NCBI RefSeq assembly: GCF_003143755.1
Contig: NZ_QFRI01000001.1
Coordinates: 1,696,051 to 1,760,050, forward strand
Length of the DNA: 64,000 nt
Origin: Algibacter marinivivus
GTDB taxonomy: Bacteria > Bacteroidota > Bacteroidia > Flavobacteriales > Flavobacteriaceae
Direction of reading: 5' to 3'
Below the pieces are notes generated by a model. It saw nothing but the letters and a program-made list of their open reading frames with translations. It was not told the DNA's origin and searched no databases. Below, piece by piece: positions 1 to 9,455 of the stretch; position 1 is the first letter of the stretch, and each line of letters opens with the position of its first letter. A program made the translations under genes and the position numbers.

Positions 1-808
1 TAAAATGAATGTTAAGGTATTTCCTGATGGTCAGTTAGGTTCAGAGCGTGAGGTTCTTGAGCTTCTACAAATAGGAAGCGTAGCTATTACTAAAGTTAGT
101 GCAGCAACATTGTCTAATTTTGTGCCAGAATATCATGTATTAGGAATCCCTTATTTATTCAGAGATAAACAGCATCAGTTTGATGTTTTAGAAGGTGATG
201 TAGGTAAATCTATTTTAGAAAAAGGAAGTAAATTTTGGTTAAGAGGCTTAGGTTATTATGATGCTGGGAGTAGAAGTTTTTATACCTCTAACAAAGCAAT
301 AAGAACTCCGGAAGATTTAAAAGGCTTAAAAATTAGAGTGATGAATAATCAAATGGCTATTAATATGGTGAATGCTTTGGGAGGATCGGCAACACCAATG
401 GCTTATGGAGAGTTATATACAGCTATACAACAAGGCGTTGTTGATGGTGCTGAGAACAATCCACCATCATTTGTATCATCTAACCATTATGAAGTTAGTA
501 AATATTATACGCTAGATCAACATTCTTCTGTGCCCGATGTTTTATTAATCGGAACTAAGTATTGGGATAAACTTACGGAAGAAGAGAAGCAATGGGTTCA
601 AGAGGCTATGGATGAATCTGTACAAGCTCAAAAAAAATTCTGGAATGAATCAGTTGAGGAGTCTATGACTATCGCAAAAAAGGCAGGTGTTGAAGTTATT
701 ATTCCTGAAAAATCATTATTTCAAGAGCAATCAAAATCTGTTTTAGAGGCTTTTATGAAAGAGCATCCAGAAATGAATGATCTAATTAGTAAAATTAAAA
801 ATCAATAA
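1..808 (+). CDS. dctP: TRAP transporter substrate-binding protein DctP, 5' end missing
   Basis: This is the periplasmic solute-binding subunit of a TRAP transporter, which captures an organic or sugar acid and hands it to the membrane subunits. The frame is open to the window edge, so the true start and signal peptide lie upstream; about 268 codons are present against roughly 330 usual. DctP hallmarks are visible: FPDGQLGSEREV near the start, a KIRVMNN stretch around residue 110 with the conserved substrate-carboxylate arginine, and the GVVDGAENNP block around residue 145. The small and large permease genes follow directly. In a PUL whose lyases make unsaturated uronates, a uronate-derived acid is a reasonable substrate, but this is inference. 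Confidence 0.93.
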   Translation, partial: KMNVKVFPDGQLGSEREVLELLQIGSVAITKVSAATLSNFVPEYHVLGIPYLFRDKQHQFDVLEGDVGKSILEKGSKFWLRGLGYYDAGSRSFYTSNKAIRTPEDLKGLKIRVMNNQMAINMVNALGGSATPMAYGELYTAIQQGVVDGAENNPPSFVSSNHYEVSKYYTLDQHSSVPDVLLIGTKYWDKLTEEEKQWVQEAMDESVQAQKKFWNESVEESMTIAKKAGVEVIIPEKSLFQEQSKSVLEAFMKEHPEMNDLISKIKNQ

Positions 809-810
809 TT

Positions 811-1302
811 ATGAAAACAGCAGATATTATTTTTAATAAGACATGTAAGGTTATGGAAATTATCCTAGTTTTTATTTTTGGATTATTGGTTATAGATGTT
901 TTAGGGCAAGTATTCTCAAGATATATTTTAAATACGTCTTTTGCCTTTACAGAAGAATTAGCACGTTTTTCACTAATATGGATGTCAATCTTAGGTGCGG
1001 CTTATTTAAATGCAAAACGTCTCCATTTATCAATGGATTTTTTATATCAAAAGTTTTCACCTAAAACAAGAAAAAAGGCGTTGATTTTTATTGAAATATG
1101 CATTTTTGCCTTTGCACTTATTGTTATGGTTATAGGTGGTTTTAATCTTGTTTATACAACGTTACATTTAGGGCAGTTATCTGGTACACTTCGTATACCT
1201 TTAGGATATATTTATGCTATTTTGCCTATAAGTGGATTATTGATTATGTGGTTCTCTGTTTATCATATGTTTAAAATTAATGCTAACGAAATAACTGAAT
1301 AA
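811..1302 (+). CDS. dctQ: TRAP transporter small permease DctQ
   Basis: Small membrane subunit of the tripartite TRAP transporter, 163 residues, normal for the family. Four hydrophobic segments are visible (about residues 13-35, 50-65, 88-110 and 130-150). The stretch around FTEELARFSLIWMSILGAA is typical of DctQ. It lies two bases after the DctP stop and two bases before the DctM start, so the three genes should be cotranscribed. With DctM it uses an ion gradient to move the substrate delivered by DctP. Confidence 0.92.
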   Translation: MKTADIIFNKTCKVMEIILVFIFGLLVIDVLGQVFSRYILNTSFAFTEELARFSLIWMSILGAAYLNAKRLHLSMDFLYQKFSPKTRKKALIFIEICIFAFALIVMVIGGFNLVYTTLHLGQLSGTLRIPLGYIYAILPISGLLIMWFSVYHMFKINANEITE

Positions 1303-1304
1303 TC

Positions 1305-2609
1305 ATGAGTATAGAAGTGATAAGTATTATAGTATTATTTGCCAGTTTTTTTACTTTATTAATGCTTAAAGTACCAGTGGCATATAGTATTGGTATCTCA
1401 ACAACGATAAGTTTATTATTAAATATTGATAAATTACCAGGGTTAACGACTGTTGCCCAACGAATGACCACGGGTATTGATAGTTTTGCGCTTTTAGCCA
1501 TACCATTTTTTGTTTTGGCTGGTGAAATTATGAAACGCGGTGGAATAGCAAACCGATTGATAAATTTTGCAAAATCATTAGTGGCAAGTTTACCAGGAGG
1601 TTTGGCTTATGTAAATGTATTAGCATCGATGTTATTCGGAGCTATTTCAGGTTCAGCAATTGCAGCAACATCTGCAATAGGTAGTATTATGACAGATAGG
1701 ATGGAAGAGGAAGGTTATCCAAGAGAATTTAGCGCTTCAGTAAATATTACTTCATCTACAACAGGGTTATTAATTCCGCCGAGTAATATTTTAATAGTTT
1801 ATGCTTTAGCAAGTGGAGGTACTGCATCTGTAGCGGCATTATTTATAGCAGGCTATTTACCAGGTATCTTACTTGGAGTTGCTATTATGAGTTATATAGC
1901 ATTTGTTGCCATAACACGAAAGTTTGCAAAAGGAAGTCGTGTGCCATTAGCATTAATTTGGACTTATTTTAGAAAAGCCTTTTTTAGTCTCTTATTATTA
2001 GTTATTGTTGTTGGTGGTATTGTGGCTGGTATTTTTACAGCTACTGAAGCATCAGCTATAGCGGTTTTATACGCTGCTGTTTTGGCTTTAGTTTATGGAG
2101 ATATCACTACTAAAGATTTTCCAGATATACTATTAACAAGTGCTAAAACAACTGCTGTGGTGATGTTTTTAATTTGTACATCTATGGCTATGTCTTGGTT
2201 GTTTTCTTTTGAAGGTATTCCAGAACTTATAAGCGGGTTTTTATTAGAACAATTCAGTAATAAAATTGTAATATTTCTAGTGATTAATTTAGTTTTATTA
2301 ATCATCGGAACCTTTATGGATATGACACCTGCTGTTTTAATATTTACACCAATATTTTTACCAGTAGTTGTTGCTTTAGGTATGCACCCTGTACATTTTG
2401 GTATTGTTCTAGTATTAAATCTATGTATAGGTTTATGTACACCACCTGTTGGAACTATTCTATTTGTAGGTAGTGGTATTGCTAATGTTTCAGTATCTCA
2501 AGTTGTTAAACCATTATTACCGTTTTTACTAATTATGGTTATTGTACTATTACTAATAACTTATATTCCAGAAATTTCTATGTATTTACCAAGGTTGTTT
2601 GATTTGTAA
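1305..2609 (+). CDS. dctM: TRAP transporter large permease DctM
   Basis: Large membrane subunit of the TRAP transporter, 434 residues with about eleven to twelve hydrophobic segments. Family blocks are present: FVLAGEIMKRGGIANRLI near residue 68, LFGAISGSAIAATSAIGSI near residue 110, and NLCIGLCTPPVGTILFVG near residue 375. It forms the ion-driven import channel with DctQ. The gene is followed after ten bases by a kelch-repeat protein, which suggests that protein belongs to the same uptake module. Confidence 0.95.
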   Translation: MSIEVISIIVLFASFFTLLMLKVPVAYSIGISTTISLLLNIDKLPGLTTVAQRMTTGIDSFALLAIPFFVLAGEIMKRGGIANRLINFAKSLVASLPGGLAYVNVLASMLFGAISGSAIAATSAIGSIMTDRMEEEGYPREFSASVNITSSTTGLLIPPSNILIVYALASGGTASVAALFIAGYLPGILLGVAIMSYIAFVAITRKFAKGSRVPLALIWTYFRKAFFSLLLLVIVVGGIVAGIFTATEASAIAVLYAAVLALVYGDITTKDFPDILLTSAKTTAVVMFLICTSMAMSWLFSFEGIPELISGFLLEQFSNKIVIFLVINLVLLIIGTFMDMTPAVLIFTPIFLPVVVALGMHPVHFGIVLVLNLCIGLCTPPVGTILFVGSGIANVSVSQVVKPLLPFLLIMVIVLLLITYIPEISMYLPRLFDL

Positions 2610-2619
2610 ATATTATTAG

Positions 2620-3621
2620 ATGAAATTGCAACAAATAATAATTATATGTTGCCTGTTTTTGCAACCAGAATTAACGTTTTCTCAAGATTCTTCATTGCAA
2701 GGGAAATGGGAAACGATTAATACTGTTAACACTCCTGAAGCTCGTCACGAAAATAGTTTTGTGCGTGTAAAACATAAGTTTTACTTACTTGGTGGTCGTG
2801 GTATTAAACCAGTTTCAATTTATAATACAAGAACTAATACTTGGAGTAAGGGTGCAAAACCACCAATAGAAATTCATCATTTTCAAGCTGTAATGTATAA
2901 GGGTAATGTCTATGTTTTTGGAGCTATGACTGGTAAATATCCATACGAAACACCGCTGTCCAATATTTTAATCTATAATCCTAAAAATAATATTTGGACT
3001 GAAGGTGTAGAAATCCCAAAAGAAAGACGAAGGGGGTCTGCAGGTGTCGTTATTCAAAAAAACAAAGCCTATATTGTTAGTGGTATAGTTGATGGTCATA
3101 ATAGTAAGCATGTACCTTGGTTAGATGTCTATGATTTTAAAACAGAACAATGGACAGTCTTAAAAGATGCACCAAGATCAAGAGATCATTTTCATGCAGC
3201 TATTATAAAAGGTGAAATTTATGCAGCTGGAGGTAGAAACTCTTCCTATGCTACAAAGCAAACTTTTCATTTAACAATTCCTGAAGTTGATGTTTATAAT
3301 ATAAAAACGGGTAATTGGTATACTTTACCACTAAAAAATAATATAAAAACGCAACGAGCTGGAGCATCATGTGTTGTTCTTGGAGGTGATTTGATTTTTA
3401 TTGGAGGAGAAAGTTTTTTACAAAAACACGCTCATAGTGAAGTTGATGCTTATAATATAAAAAATAAAGCATGGAGAAAGCTTACTAATTTAAATAGAGG
3501 GAGACATGGTTCTCAGGCAATAGTCTACAAAAATAGTATATACATTGTTGCTGGAAGTGGAAATAGAGGTGGTAAACCTGAATTAGATTCTATGGAAAAG
3601 TTTACTTTTTTAGATCATTAA
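2620..3621 (+). CDS. Exported kelch-repeat beta-propeller protein
   Basis: A 333-residue protein with a signal peptide (residues 1-21, ending TFSQ) and about six kelch repeats. The repeats recur as a glycine pair, a YNT/YNPK/YDFK element and a tryptophan, for example YNTRTNTW and YNPKNNIW, so the mature protein should be a single periplasmic propeller. Kelch propellers next to acid-sugar transporters include the sialic acid mutarotase NanM, so a sugar-epimerising or mutarotase role is possible. No catalytic residues can be assigned from sequence alone. It lies ten bases after dctM and probably shares its transcript. Confidence 0.8.
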   Translation: MKLQQIIIICCLFLQPELTFSQDSSLQGKWETINTVNTPEARHENSFVRVKHKFYLLGGRGIKPVSIYNTRTNTWSKGAKPPIEIHHFQAVMYKGNVYVFGAMTGKYPYETPLSNILIYNPKNNIWTEGVEIPKERRRGSAGVVIQKNKAYIVSGIVDGHNSKHVPWLDVYDFKTEQWTVLKDAPRSRDHFHAAIIKGEIYAAGGRNSSYATKQTFHLTIPEVDVYNIKTGNWYTLPLKNNIKTQRAGASCVVLGGDLIFIGGESFLQKHAHSEVDAYNIKNKAWRKLTNLNRGRHGSQAIVYKNSIYIVAGSGNRGGKPELDSMEKFTFLDH

Positions 3622-3935
3622 AATCTATAAGAAAAAGAATTTTCTTGATACCATTTCGCTATAAAGTATAAGGAGTGTTATTTAAATAATTAAATCAGCA
3701 CAGTACAGGATATGATATACTTTTTAAAAAGTTAACATTGTTCTTCAAAATATTTTAATGTCCCTTAAAAAGTTAATTTATTTAATTATAGTTGTATTTT
3801 TCCTTTGATGGTTTGCATGCGGTATCAAATACAGAAAAGGAAAGGTCTTGGTTTAAAGAAATAATTGGAGCTAGATTTAAAGACCAACTTAAAGTTTAAA
3901 AAACAAACAAAATAATATTAAGAGTTTATCTATAA
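3622..3935 (+). other. Intergenic region and xylB leader (314 bp)
   Basis: The stretch between the kelch gene and xylB holds a short weak hairpin just after the kelch stop (about 3630-3647), the first copy of the CAGGATA-type promoter at 3696-3740, and a leader of about 190 bases. Inside the leader, 3792-3899 is an open frame of 35 codons that reads like the end of a protein. It has no clear start codon and is not called as a gene. Confidence 0.6.
3696..3740 (+). promoter_or_regulatory. PUL promoter copy 1 (xylB operon)
   Basis: Units CAGCACA (3696) and CAGGATA (3706) start 10 bp apart. Exactly 20 bp separates the second unit from a -7 box TAACATTG (3733-3740). The start codon of xylB is 195 bp downstream. 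This links xylose catabolism to the same control as the lyases. Confidence 0.8.
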
Positions 3936-5423
3936 ATGAATTATTACTTAGGATTAGATATAGGAAGTTCATCTATTAAAGCAGCTTTAGTAGAAGTTGA
4001 ATCTGGTAAAAGTTTAGGCGTTGTTCAAGAACCTAAAGAAGAAATGGGTATGTATGCGGCAAAGAATGGATGGGCAGAACAAAATCCAAATGATTGGTGG
4101 CAGTATATATGTAATGCCATAAGAGTTTTGAAAACAAAATACAACGTTAACAAAAACCAAATAAAAGGTATTGGTATTTCATATCAAATGCATGGGTTGG
4201 TTGTTATAGATAAAGACGGAAATCCTTTGCGCAAAAGTATTATTTGGTGTGATAGTAGAGCTGTAGGAATAGGCAGTACAGCTTTTAATGAGATTGGAAA
4301 TGATACCTGTGCCACTAGCCTTTTAAATTCTCCAGCAAATTTTACAGCTTCAAAGTTAAAATGGGTAAAAGACAACGAACCAGATATTTACAACAAGATT
4401 TATAAATTTATGCTACCTGGAGACTATGTAGCGTATAAGTTTTCAAACACAATAAACACGACTATTTCGGGACTTTCAGAAGGTGTTTTCTGGGATTTTA
4501 AAGAAGATAGCGTTGCCGATTTTCTTTTAGAACATTACGGTATAGATAAAGCCTTGGTGCCAGACATTGTTGAAACATTTGGCGTACAATCTATTGTTGA
4601 TGAAAAAGGAGAATCAGAAAGTGGTATTGCTGTTGGAACGCCTATTTTTTACAGAGCAGGTGATCAACCAAATAATGCCCTGTCATTAAACGTTTTTAAT
4701 CCAGGCGAAGTTGCTGCAACAGGAGGTACATCAGGTGTGGTTTATGCGGTAACAGAAAGTTTATCAGCCAAAGAAAGTTCTCGAGTAAATAATTTTGCAC
4801 ACGTAAATTATCAAAAAGGAACAGACCCAAGAATTGGCAAATTATTATGTGTTAATGGCGCAGGTATTCAGTACCGCTGGTTGCTTAATAATTTAGCCGT
4901 AAGTTCTTATGAAGAGATGAATAATTTAGCTTCAGAAATTCCAGTTGGGTCAGATGGGGTGTGTTTAATTCCTTTCGGCAATGGCGCAGAGCGTATGCTA
5001 AATAATAAAGAAATAGGAACTCGTATCGTAAACATGAATTTAAACAACCACCACAAAGGCCACATGTGTAGAGCAGCCCTGGAAGGCATCGCGTTTTCAT
5101 TTGTGTACGGTATGGAAATCATGACGTCCGATGGCATAAAACCAAGCGTCATTCGTGCAGGAAACGACAATCTATTTCGTTCAGAGATTTTCGCAAACAC
5201 CGTAGCCACTTTAATCGAGCAAGAAATAGAAATTTATAACACCACAGGTGCCATAGGGGCAGCAAGAGCAGCAAATTTGCACAACGGCGATTTTGAAGCC
5301 TTCGGAAAAGTGATTATGGATAATGATCACGTTATGACATTCATGCCGTTTAAAGACAAGAATCCTTATTTAAAAGCATATAATAATTGGAAAAAAGAAC
5401 TGGAACTCATATTAAATAAATAG
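3936..5423 (+). CDS. xylB: Xylulokinase (FGGY family)
   Basis: Phosphorylates D-xylulose to xylulose 5-phosphate for the pentose phosphate pathway, in the cytoplasm. The protein has 495 residues, normal for XylB. The N-terminal FGGY domain begins with the phosphate-binding LGLDIGSSSIKAAL (residues 4-17), a MHGLVVID block follows around residue 88, and the catalytic-base aspartate is D243 in AGDQPNNAL. The GGTSGVVY block opens the C-terminal ATP-binding half. The neighbouring xylose isomerase and sugar porter make the xylose assignment secure. Transcription probably starts from promoter copy 1, about 190 bases upstream. Confidence 0.95.
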   Translation: MNYYLGLDIGSSSIKAALVEVESGKSLGVVQEPKEEMGMYAAKNGWAEQNPNDWWQYICNAIRVLKTKYNVNKNQIKGIGISYQMHGLVVIDKDGNPLRKSIIWCDSRAVGIGSTAFNEIGNDTCATSLLNSPANFTASKLKWVKDNEPDIYNKIYKFMLPGDYVAYKFSNTINTTISGLSEGVFWDFKEDSVADFLLEHYGIDKALVPDIVETFGVQSIVDEKGESESGIAVGTPIFYRAGDQPNNALSLNVFNPGEVAATGGTSGVVYAVTESLSAKESSRVNNFAHVNYQKGTDPRIGKLLCVNGAGIQYRWLLNNLAVSSYEEMNNLASEIPVGSDGVCLIPFGNGAERMLNNKEIGTRIVNMNLNNHHKGHMCRAALEGIAFSFVYGMEIMTSDGIKPSVIRAGNDNLFRSEIFANTVATLIEQEIEIYNTTGAIGAARAANLHNGDFEAFGKVIMDNDHVMTFMPFKDKNPYLKAYNNWKKELELILNK

Positions 5424-5426
5424 TAT

Positions 5427-5514
5427 TTGGGCGTTACCACAGGGGTCGGGCTTTCACTACTCGCTCCCTCCTAAAAAGTCGGGGAGCTCAAACAGACCGT
5501 TCAATCCCTAACGC
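5427..5514. repeat. Dispersed repeat element, copy A
   Basis: A GC-richer block directly after the xylB stop that begins TTGGGCGTTACC and ends ATCCCTAACGC, so its ends form a short inverted repeat. Internally GCTCCC and GGGAGC can pair. A second, longer relative with the same ordered blocks lies at 60334-60492. The element is non-coding and may act as a transcript end or processing site between xylB and xylA. Confidence 0.65.
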
Positions 5515-5569
5515 ACAACAGAACTAAAAACAAACAAATAAACAATTAAACGAATAAACACATTTCAAA

Positions 5570-6886
5570 ATGGCAGCAAAAGAATACTTTAAAGGAATAA
5601 ATAAAATAAAATTTGAAGGTAAAGAGTCAGATAATCCATTAGCATTTAAATACTACAATCCAGATCAGGTAGTTGCAGGAAAAAAAATGAGCGAATGGTT
5701 TAAGTTTTCAATAGCATATTGGCATACTTTCTGTGGTCAAGGATCTGATCCATTTGGTCCAGGTACACAAAACTTTGATTGGGATCAATCCTCAGATCCT
5801 ATTCAGGCAGCAAAAGATAAAGCAGATGCTGCTTTCGAATTTATTGGTAAAATGGGCTTTGATTATTTCTGTTTTCACGATTTCGATTTAATCCAAGAAG
5901 GAGCGACCTTTGCAGAATCAGAACAACGATTAGAAACCATTACAGATTACATCAAAGAAAAGCAAGCTACAAGTGGTGTTAAACTATTATGGGGTACAGC
6001 AAACTGTTTTTCAAACCCACGCTACATGAATGGCGCTTCAACAAATCCAGATTTTGATGTCGTAGCCAGAGCAGGAGGACAAATAAAATTAGCTTTAGAT
6101 GCAACAATCAAATTAGGAGGGGAAAATTACGTATTCTGGGGAGGTAGAGAAGGTTATATGTCTTTGTTGAATACTGATATGGGGCGTGAGTTAGACCACA
6201 TGGGACAATTTTTAGGTATGGCAAGAGATTATGCACGTAGCCAAGGATTTAAAGGAAACTTCTTTATTGAGCCAAAACCTATGGAACCATCAAAACACCA
6301 GTACGATTTTGATACAGCAACAGCTATCGGGTTCTTAAAAGAATACGGATTAGATAAAGATTTCAAAATAAATATTGAAGTAAATCACGCTACTTTAGCA
6401 CAACACACGTTTCAACACGAAATTGAAACAGCTGCAAAAGCAGGCATGTTAGGAAGTTTAGATGCCAATAGAGGTGATTACCAAAACGGATGGGATACAG
6501 ATCAGTTTCCTAATAACATTCAAGAAACTACTGAGGCCATGTTAGTTTTCCTTAAAGCTGGAGGCTTACAAGGTGGTGGTGTTAATTTTGATGCTAAAAT
6601 TAGAAGAAACTCAACCGATTTGGACGATGTATTCCACGCGCATATTGGTGGTGCAGATACTTTTGCTCGTGCTTTATTAATTGCAGATAAAATCATAACT
6701 TCATCGCCTTACGAAAAATTAAGAAAAGAACGTTACAGTTCTTTTGATTCAGGTAAAGGAAAAGATTTTGAAAACGGGAAATTAAGTTTACAAGATTTAT
6801 ATAAAATCGCTCAAGAAAATGGTGAGTTACAATTAAAAAGTGGTAAACAAGAGTTGTTCGAGAATATTATTAATCAATATATATAA
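5570..6886 (+). CDS. xylA: Xylose isomerase
   Basis: Interconverts D-xylose and D-xylulose in the cytoplasm. At 438 residues it is the length of group II xylose isomerases. The active-site blocks are all visible: FCFHDFDLI with the catalytic histidine (about residue 103), WGGREGY (about 193), [15 protein letters not shown] with a metal-binding glutamate (about 233), [15 protein letters not shown] (about 270), GSLDANRGD and [10 protein letters not shown]. It lies between xylB and the sugar porter, all on the plus strand. Confidence 0.97.
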   Translation: MAAKEYFKGINKIKFEGKESDNPLAFKYYNPDQVVAGKKMSEWFKFSIAYWHTFCGQGSDPFGPGTQNFDWDQSSDPIQAAKDKADAAFEFIGKMGFDYFCFHDFDLIQEGATFAESEQRLETITDYIKEKQATSGVKLLWGTANCFSNPRYMNGASTNPDFDVVARAGGQIKLALDATIKLGGENYVFWGGREGYMSLLNTDMGRELDHMGQFLGMARDYARSQGFKGNFFIEPKPMEPSKHQYDFDTATAIGFLKEYGLDKDFKINIEVNHATLAQHTFQHEIETAAKAGMLGSLDANRGDYQNGWDTDQFPNNIQETTEAMLVFLKAGGLQGGGVNFDAKIRRNSTDLDDVFHAHIGGADTFARALLIADKIITSSPYEKLRKERYSSFDSGKGKDFENGKLSLQDLYKIAQENGELQLKSGKQELFENIINQYI

Positions 6887-6894
6887 TAGCCATA

Positions 6895-6926
6895 AGATGT
6901 TTCAGGTTTTAAAACCTGAAACATCT
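6895..6926. repeat. Perfect 32-bp palindrome between xylA and the sugar porter
   Basis: Two 16-bp arms (AGATGTTTCAGGTTTT and its exact complement) meet without a loop. It starts eight bases after the xylA stop and is followed by TTAAAT rather than a long T run. It could be an RNA stem that sets relative expression of xylA and the porter, or an operator. Confidence 0.7.
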
Positions 6927-6954
6927 TTAAATATTAACTAACTAAACATAAATT

Positions 6955-8379
6955 ATGGGAACATCAAAAAATTCAGGATATTTAATAAAACTTACCTTAG
7001 TGGCTACACTAGGAGGGCTCTTATTTGGTTATGACACAGGTGTTATTTCTGGAACTGTAGGTTCTTTAGATAGCTTTTTTGTAGAACCTAAAGGCTTATC
7101 AGAAGCAGCAGCTAATGCCTTTAAGGGATTTCTAGTGGCAAGTGCTCTAATTGGTTGTATTATTGGTGGTATTTTTGGTGGACTTGTAAGTAAAAAATTA
7201 GGTAGAAAAAAAGGATTAATTCTTGCTGCGATATTATTTTTAATCTCTGCTTTGGGATCTGCAATGCCAGAGATGTTAATTGCTCCTATTGGAGAATTAG
7301 ACCATACGTTTTCTACAATTTTTATCTGTTATAGAATTATAGGTGGTATAGGTGTTGGTTTAGCATCTATGTTATCTCCACTTTATATTGCAGAAATTGC
7401 ACCTGCCGACAGTAGGGGTAAATTGGTGTCTTTTAATCAACTGGCAATTGTTGGTGGTTTTATGGTTGTTTACTTTGTAAACTATTTTATTTCAAGAGGC
7501 GGAGGTTCAGATGAATGGTTAAATGAAGTAGGCTGGAGATGGATGTTTGCTTCAGAAGTTATTCCTGCAGGATTGTTTTTAGGCTTATTGTTTTTCGTAC
7601 CAGATACACCACGTTCTTTAATGCTTAAAAATAAACCAGAAGAAGCATTAGATGTTCTTAAAAAAGTAAACGGAGAGGAAGAAGGTAATAGAATTTTAGC
7701 TGAAATTAAAAGCTCAGTTACTGAAACTGAAAGCTCTGGAAAATTATTGTCATATGGTTGGGGTATTATACTTATTGGTATTGCGCTTTCTGTGTTCCAA
7801 CAATTTGTAGGTATAAATGTAGTATTGTATTATGCTCCAGAGATATTTAAATCTATTGACCCTAATACTGATGGTGCTTTGTTATTAACCATTATTGTTG
7901 GTATTGTAAACTTCTTATTTACAATTATAGCCGTTAAAACAGTTGATAAGCGTGGAAGAAAACCGTTAATGCTTATTGGCGCATTGGGTATGGCTGTGGC
8001 TATGTTAGCTCTAGGATTTGTGTTTTTCTCTGGCGCAACTGGGTATTTAGCTTTAGCATGTATGATGCTTTATGTAGCAAGTTTTGCTTTAAGTTGGGGG
8101 CCTGTAGTTTGGGTATTACTTTCAGAAATATTTCCAAATAAAATTAGAGGTAAAGCTATGGCGGTTGCGGTAGCAGCACAATGGATTTCTAATTATTTAG
8201 TATCATTAACCTTTCCTATGATGAACGATAATACAGCTTTAACTGAACAATTTAATCATGGTTTTGCGTATTGGGTTTATGGTATCATGTCATTACTAGC
8301 TATGTGGTTTGTTTGGAAATTTGTACCAGAAACTAAAGGTAAAACTTTAGAAGAAATGGAGAGCCTTTGGAAAAAATAA
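6955..8379 (+). CDS. Sugar porter of the MFS (xylose/H+ symporter type)
   Basis: Inner-membrane proton-coupled sugar importer, 474 residues and 12 predicted membrane segments. Sugar-porter signatures are clear: GYDTGVISG in helix 1, GRKKG in the first cytoplasmic loop, IGGIGVGLASMLSPLYIAE in helix 4-5, VPDTPRSLM before the central loop, QQFVGINVVLYYAPEIF in helix 7, and PETKGKTLEEM near the end. The position after xylB and xylA suggests xylose, so xylE is a possible symbol; glucose or galactose transport cannot be excluded. Bacteroidota often keep such a porter with xylAB to take up monosaccharide freed in the periplasm. Confidence 0.9.
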   Translation: MGTSKNSGYLIKLTLVATLGGLLFGYDTGVISGTVGSLDSFFVEPKGLSEAAANAFKGFLVASALIGCIIGGIFGGLVSKKLGRKKGLILAAILFLISALGSAMPEMLIAPIGELDHTFSTIFICYRIIGGIGVGLASMLSPLYIAEIAPADSRGKLVSFNQLAIVGGFMVVYFVNYFISRGGGSDEWLNEVGWRWMFASEVIPAGLFLGLLFFVPDTPRSLMLKNKPEEALDVLKKVNGEEEGNRILAEIKSSVTETESSGKLLSYGWGIILIGIALSVFQQFVGINVVLYYAPEIFKSIDPNTDGALLLTIIVGIVNFLFTIIAVKTVDKRGRKPLMLIGALGMAVAMLALGFVFFSGATGYLALACMMLYVASFALSWGPVVWVLLSEIFPNKIRGKAMAVAVAAQWISNYLVSLTFPMMNDNTALTEQFNHGFAYWVYGIMSLLAMWFVWKFVPETKGKTLEEMESLWKK

Positions 8380-8403
8380 TATAGAAAAATATAAACATTT
8401 ACT

Positions 8404-8433
8404 AAAGAGCTAAATCTATATTTTTAGCTCTTT
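8404..8433. terminator. Weak bidirectional terminator hairpin
   Basis: AAAGAGCTAAA and TTTAGCTCTTT form an 11-bp stem with an 8-base loop between the convergent sugar porter and Gfo/Idh genes. The stem overlaps the Gfo/Idh stop codon at 8424-8426. T runs are short, so strength is uncertain. Confidence 0.6.
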
Positions 8434-9455
8434 AAGTATACTGGAGCATTAATTTCTGATGATTTATAGATTGCTTCTTGAACTTGTAATGTTTTTAAGT
8501 AGTTTTCACCGTTAGTTTCAAAAGTTTCTCCAGAAATTAGTTTATCAATAAAGTCTCTTTGAAAAATATAACAACAATCCCCTGCAAAACCTATATCATT
8601 GTGCATGTAGTTATGCTGTTTTTCTTTTTCTCCCAATTTTTGAACTGTAATAGTTCCATCTGAGTATAAACGAATAGAACCTTTTGATCCATCAATTAAA
8701 TATTCACCAAAGGTGTATCTAGACTTTTTGAAATTATTTTCATTATAGCGATTTGCATCCCAAATAGCATGCGAATTATTTTCGAAGTTTAAAACTAAAA
8801 ATCCTGAATCTTCACCTTTTATAACAGGATTTAAACGCTTTAAAATAGCATAAGCACTTGTTACTTCTCCTGCATGATAACGAAAGGTGTCAATAAAATG
8901 TACACCTGTTTCATATACAAGAAGTTTTTTGTAATCTCTAAAATAAGGCTGTCTTCCTAAATAGGCATTTTCACCCCAACCATCTCCCATACGAGATCTA
9001 AAATTAAGACTGAATAAACTGCCAACTTCATCATTATTTATAATATTTTTTATTTCGCGATGCCAAGGTTGAAATCTAAAATTTTCATGTACTACAAAAC
9101 GAACACCTTTTGAAGCAACATAGTCAACAATCTTTTTTGACTCTTCGTAAGTTGGAGCTAAGGGTTTCTGACATATAATATGAACACCATTATCTGCGGC
9201 AAATTTGCACATTTCAAAATGTGTTTCTGGTGGCGTAATAATATCTACAAAATCTGGTTTTTCCTTAAGAATCATTTCTTTATAATCTGTATAATGATTC
9301 ATTATTCCATAGGGTTCCATGATGTTTTTTGCACGCTCTAAGTTAGAATTGCAAAGTGCTGTAATTTTTACTTCATGGATACGAGTCCAAGCTTCGTATT
9401 GAAACTTACTAAAATACCCTGCGCCTATGGCAACACCTTTTAGTTTATTATTCAT
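8424..9455 (-). CDS. Gfo/Idh/MocA family oxidoreductase, cytoplasmic
   Basis: Putative NAD(P)-dependent sugar or sugar-acid dehydrogenase. The frame is open further upstream to 9506, but the start chosen here (9455, MNNKLKGVAIGAG) puts the Rossmann GxGxxS motif (GAGYFSK) at the usual position and overlaps the upstream MFS stop by eight bases, as expected for translational coupling. This gives 343 residues. The usual EKP motif reads QKP (IICQKPLAP), a substitution at the position before the conserved lysine. It is the last gene of the minus-strand operon. The substrate is unknown; an acid sugar is likely from context. Confidence 0.85.
   Translation of the reverse strand: MNNKLKGVAIGAGYFSKFQYEAWTRIHEVKITALCNSNLERAKNIMEPYGIMNHYTDYKEMILKEKPDFVDIITPPETHFEMCKFAADNGVHIICQKPLAPTYEESKKIVDYVASKGVRFVVHENFRFQPWHREIKNIINNDEVGSLFSLNFRSRMGDGWGENAYLGRQPYFRDYKKLLVYETGVHFIDTFRYHAGEVTSAYAILKRLNPVIKGEDSGFLVLNFENNSHAIWDANRYNENNFKKSRYTFGEYLIDGSKGSIRLYSDGTITVQKLGEKEKQHNYMHNDIGFAGDCCYIFQRDFIDKLISGETFETNGENYLKTLQVQEAIYKSSEINAPVYLKS

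Noticed and set aside
4885-5209. Minus-strand open frames inside xylB and other genes
   Set aside because: They lie opposite well-supported genes, have no family signature and no promoter, so they are shadows.
5427-5514. GC-rich element after xylB as a tRNA or small structured RNA gene
   Set aside because: It lacks the tRNA arms and consensus blocks; the second copy at 60.3 kb shows it is a dispersed repeat.
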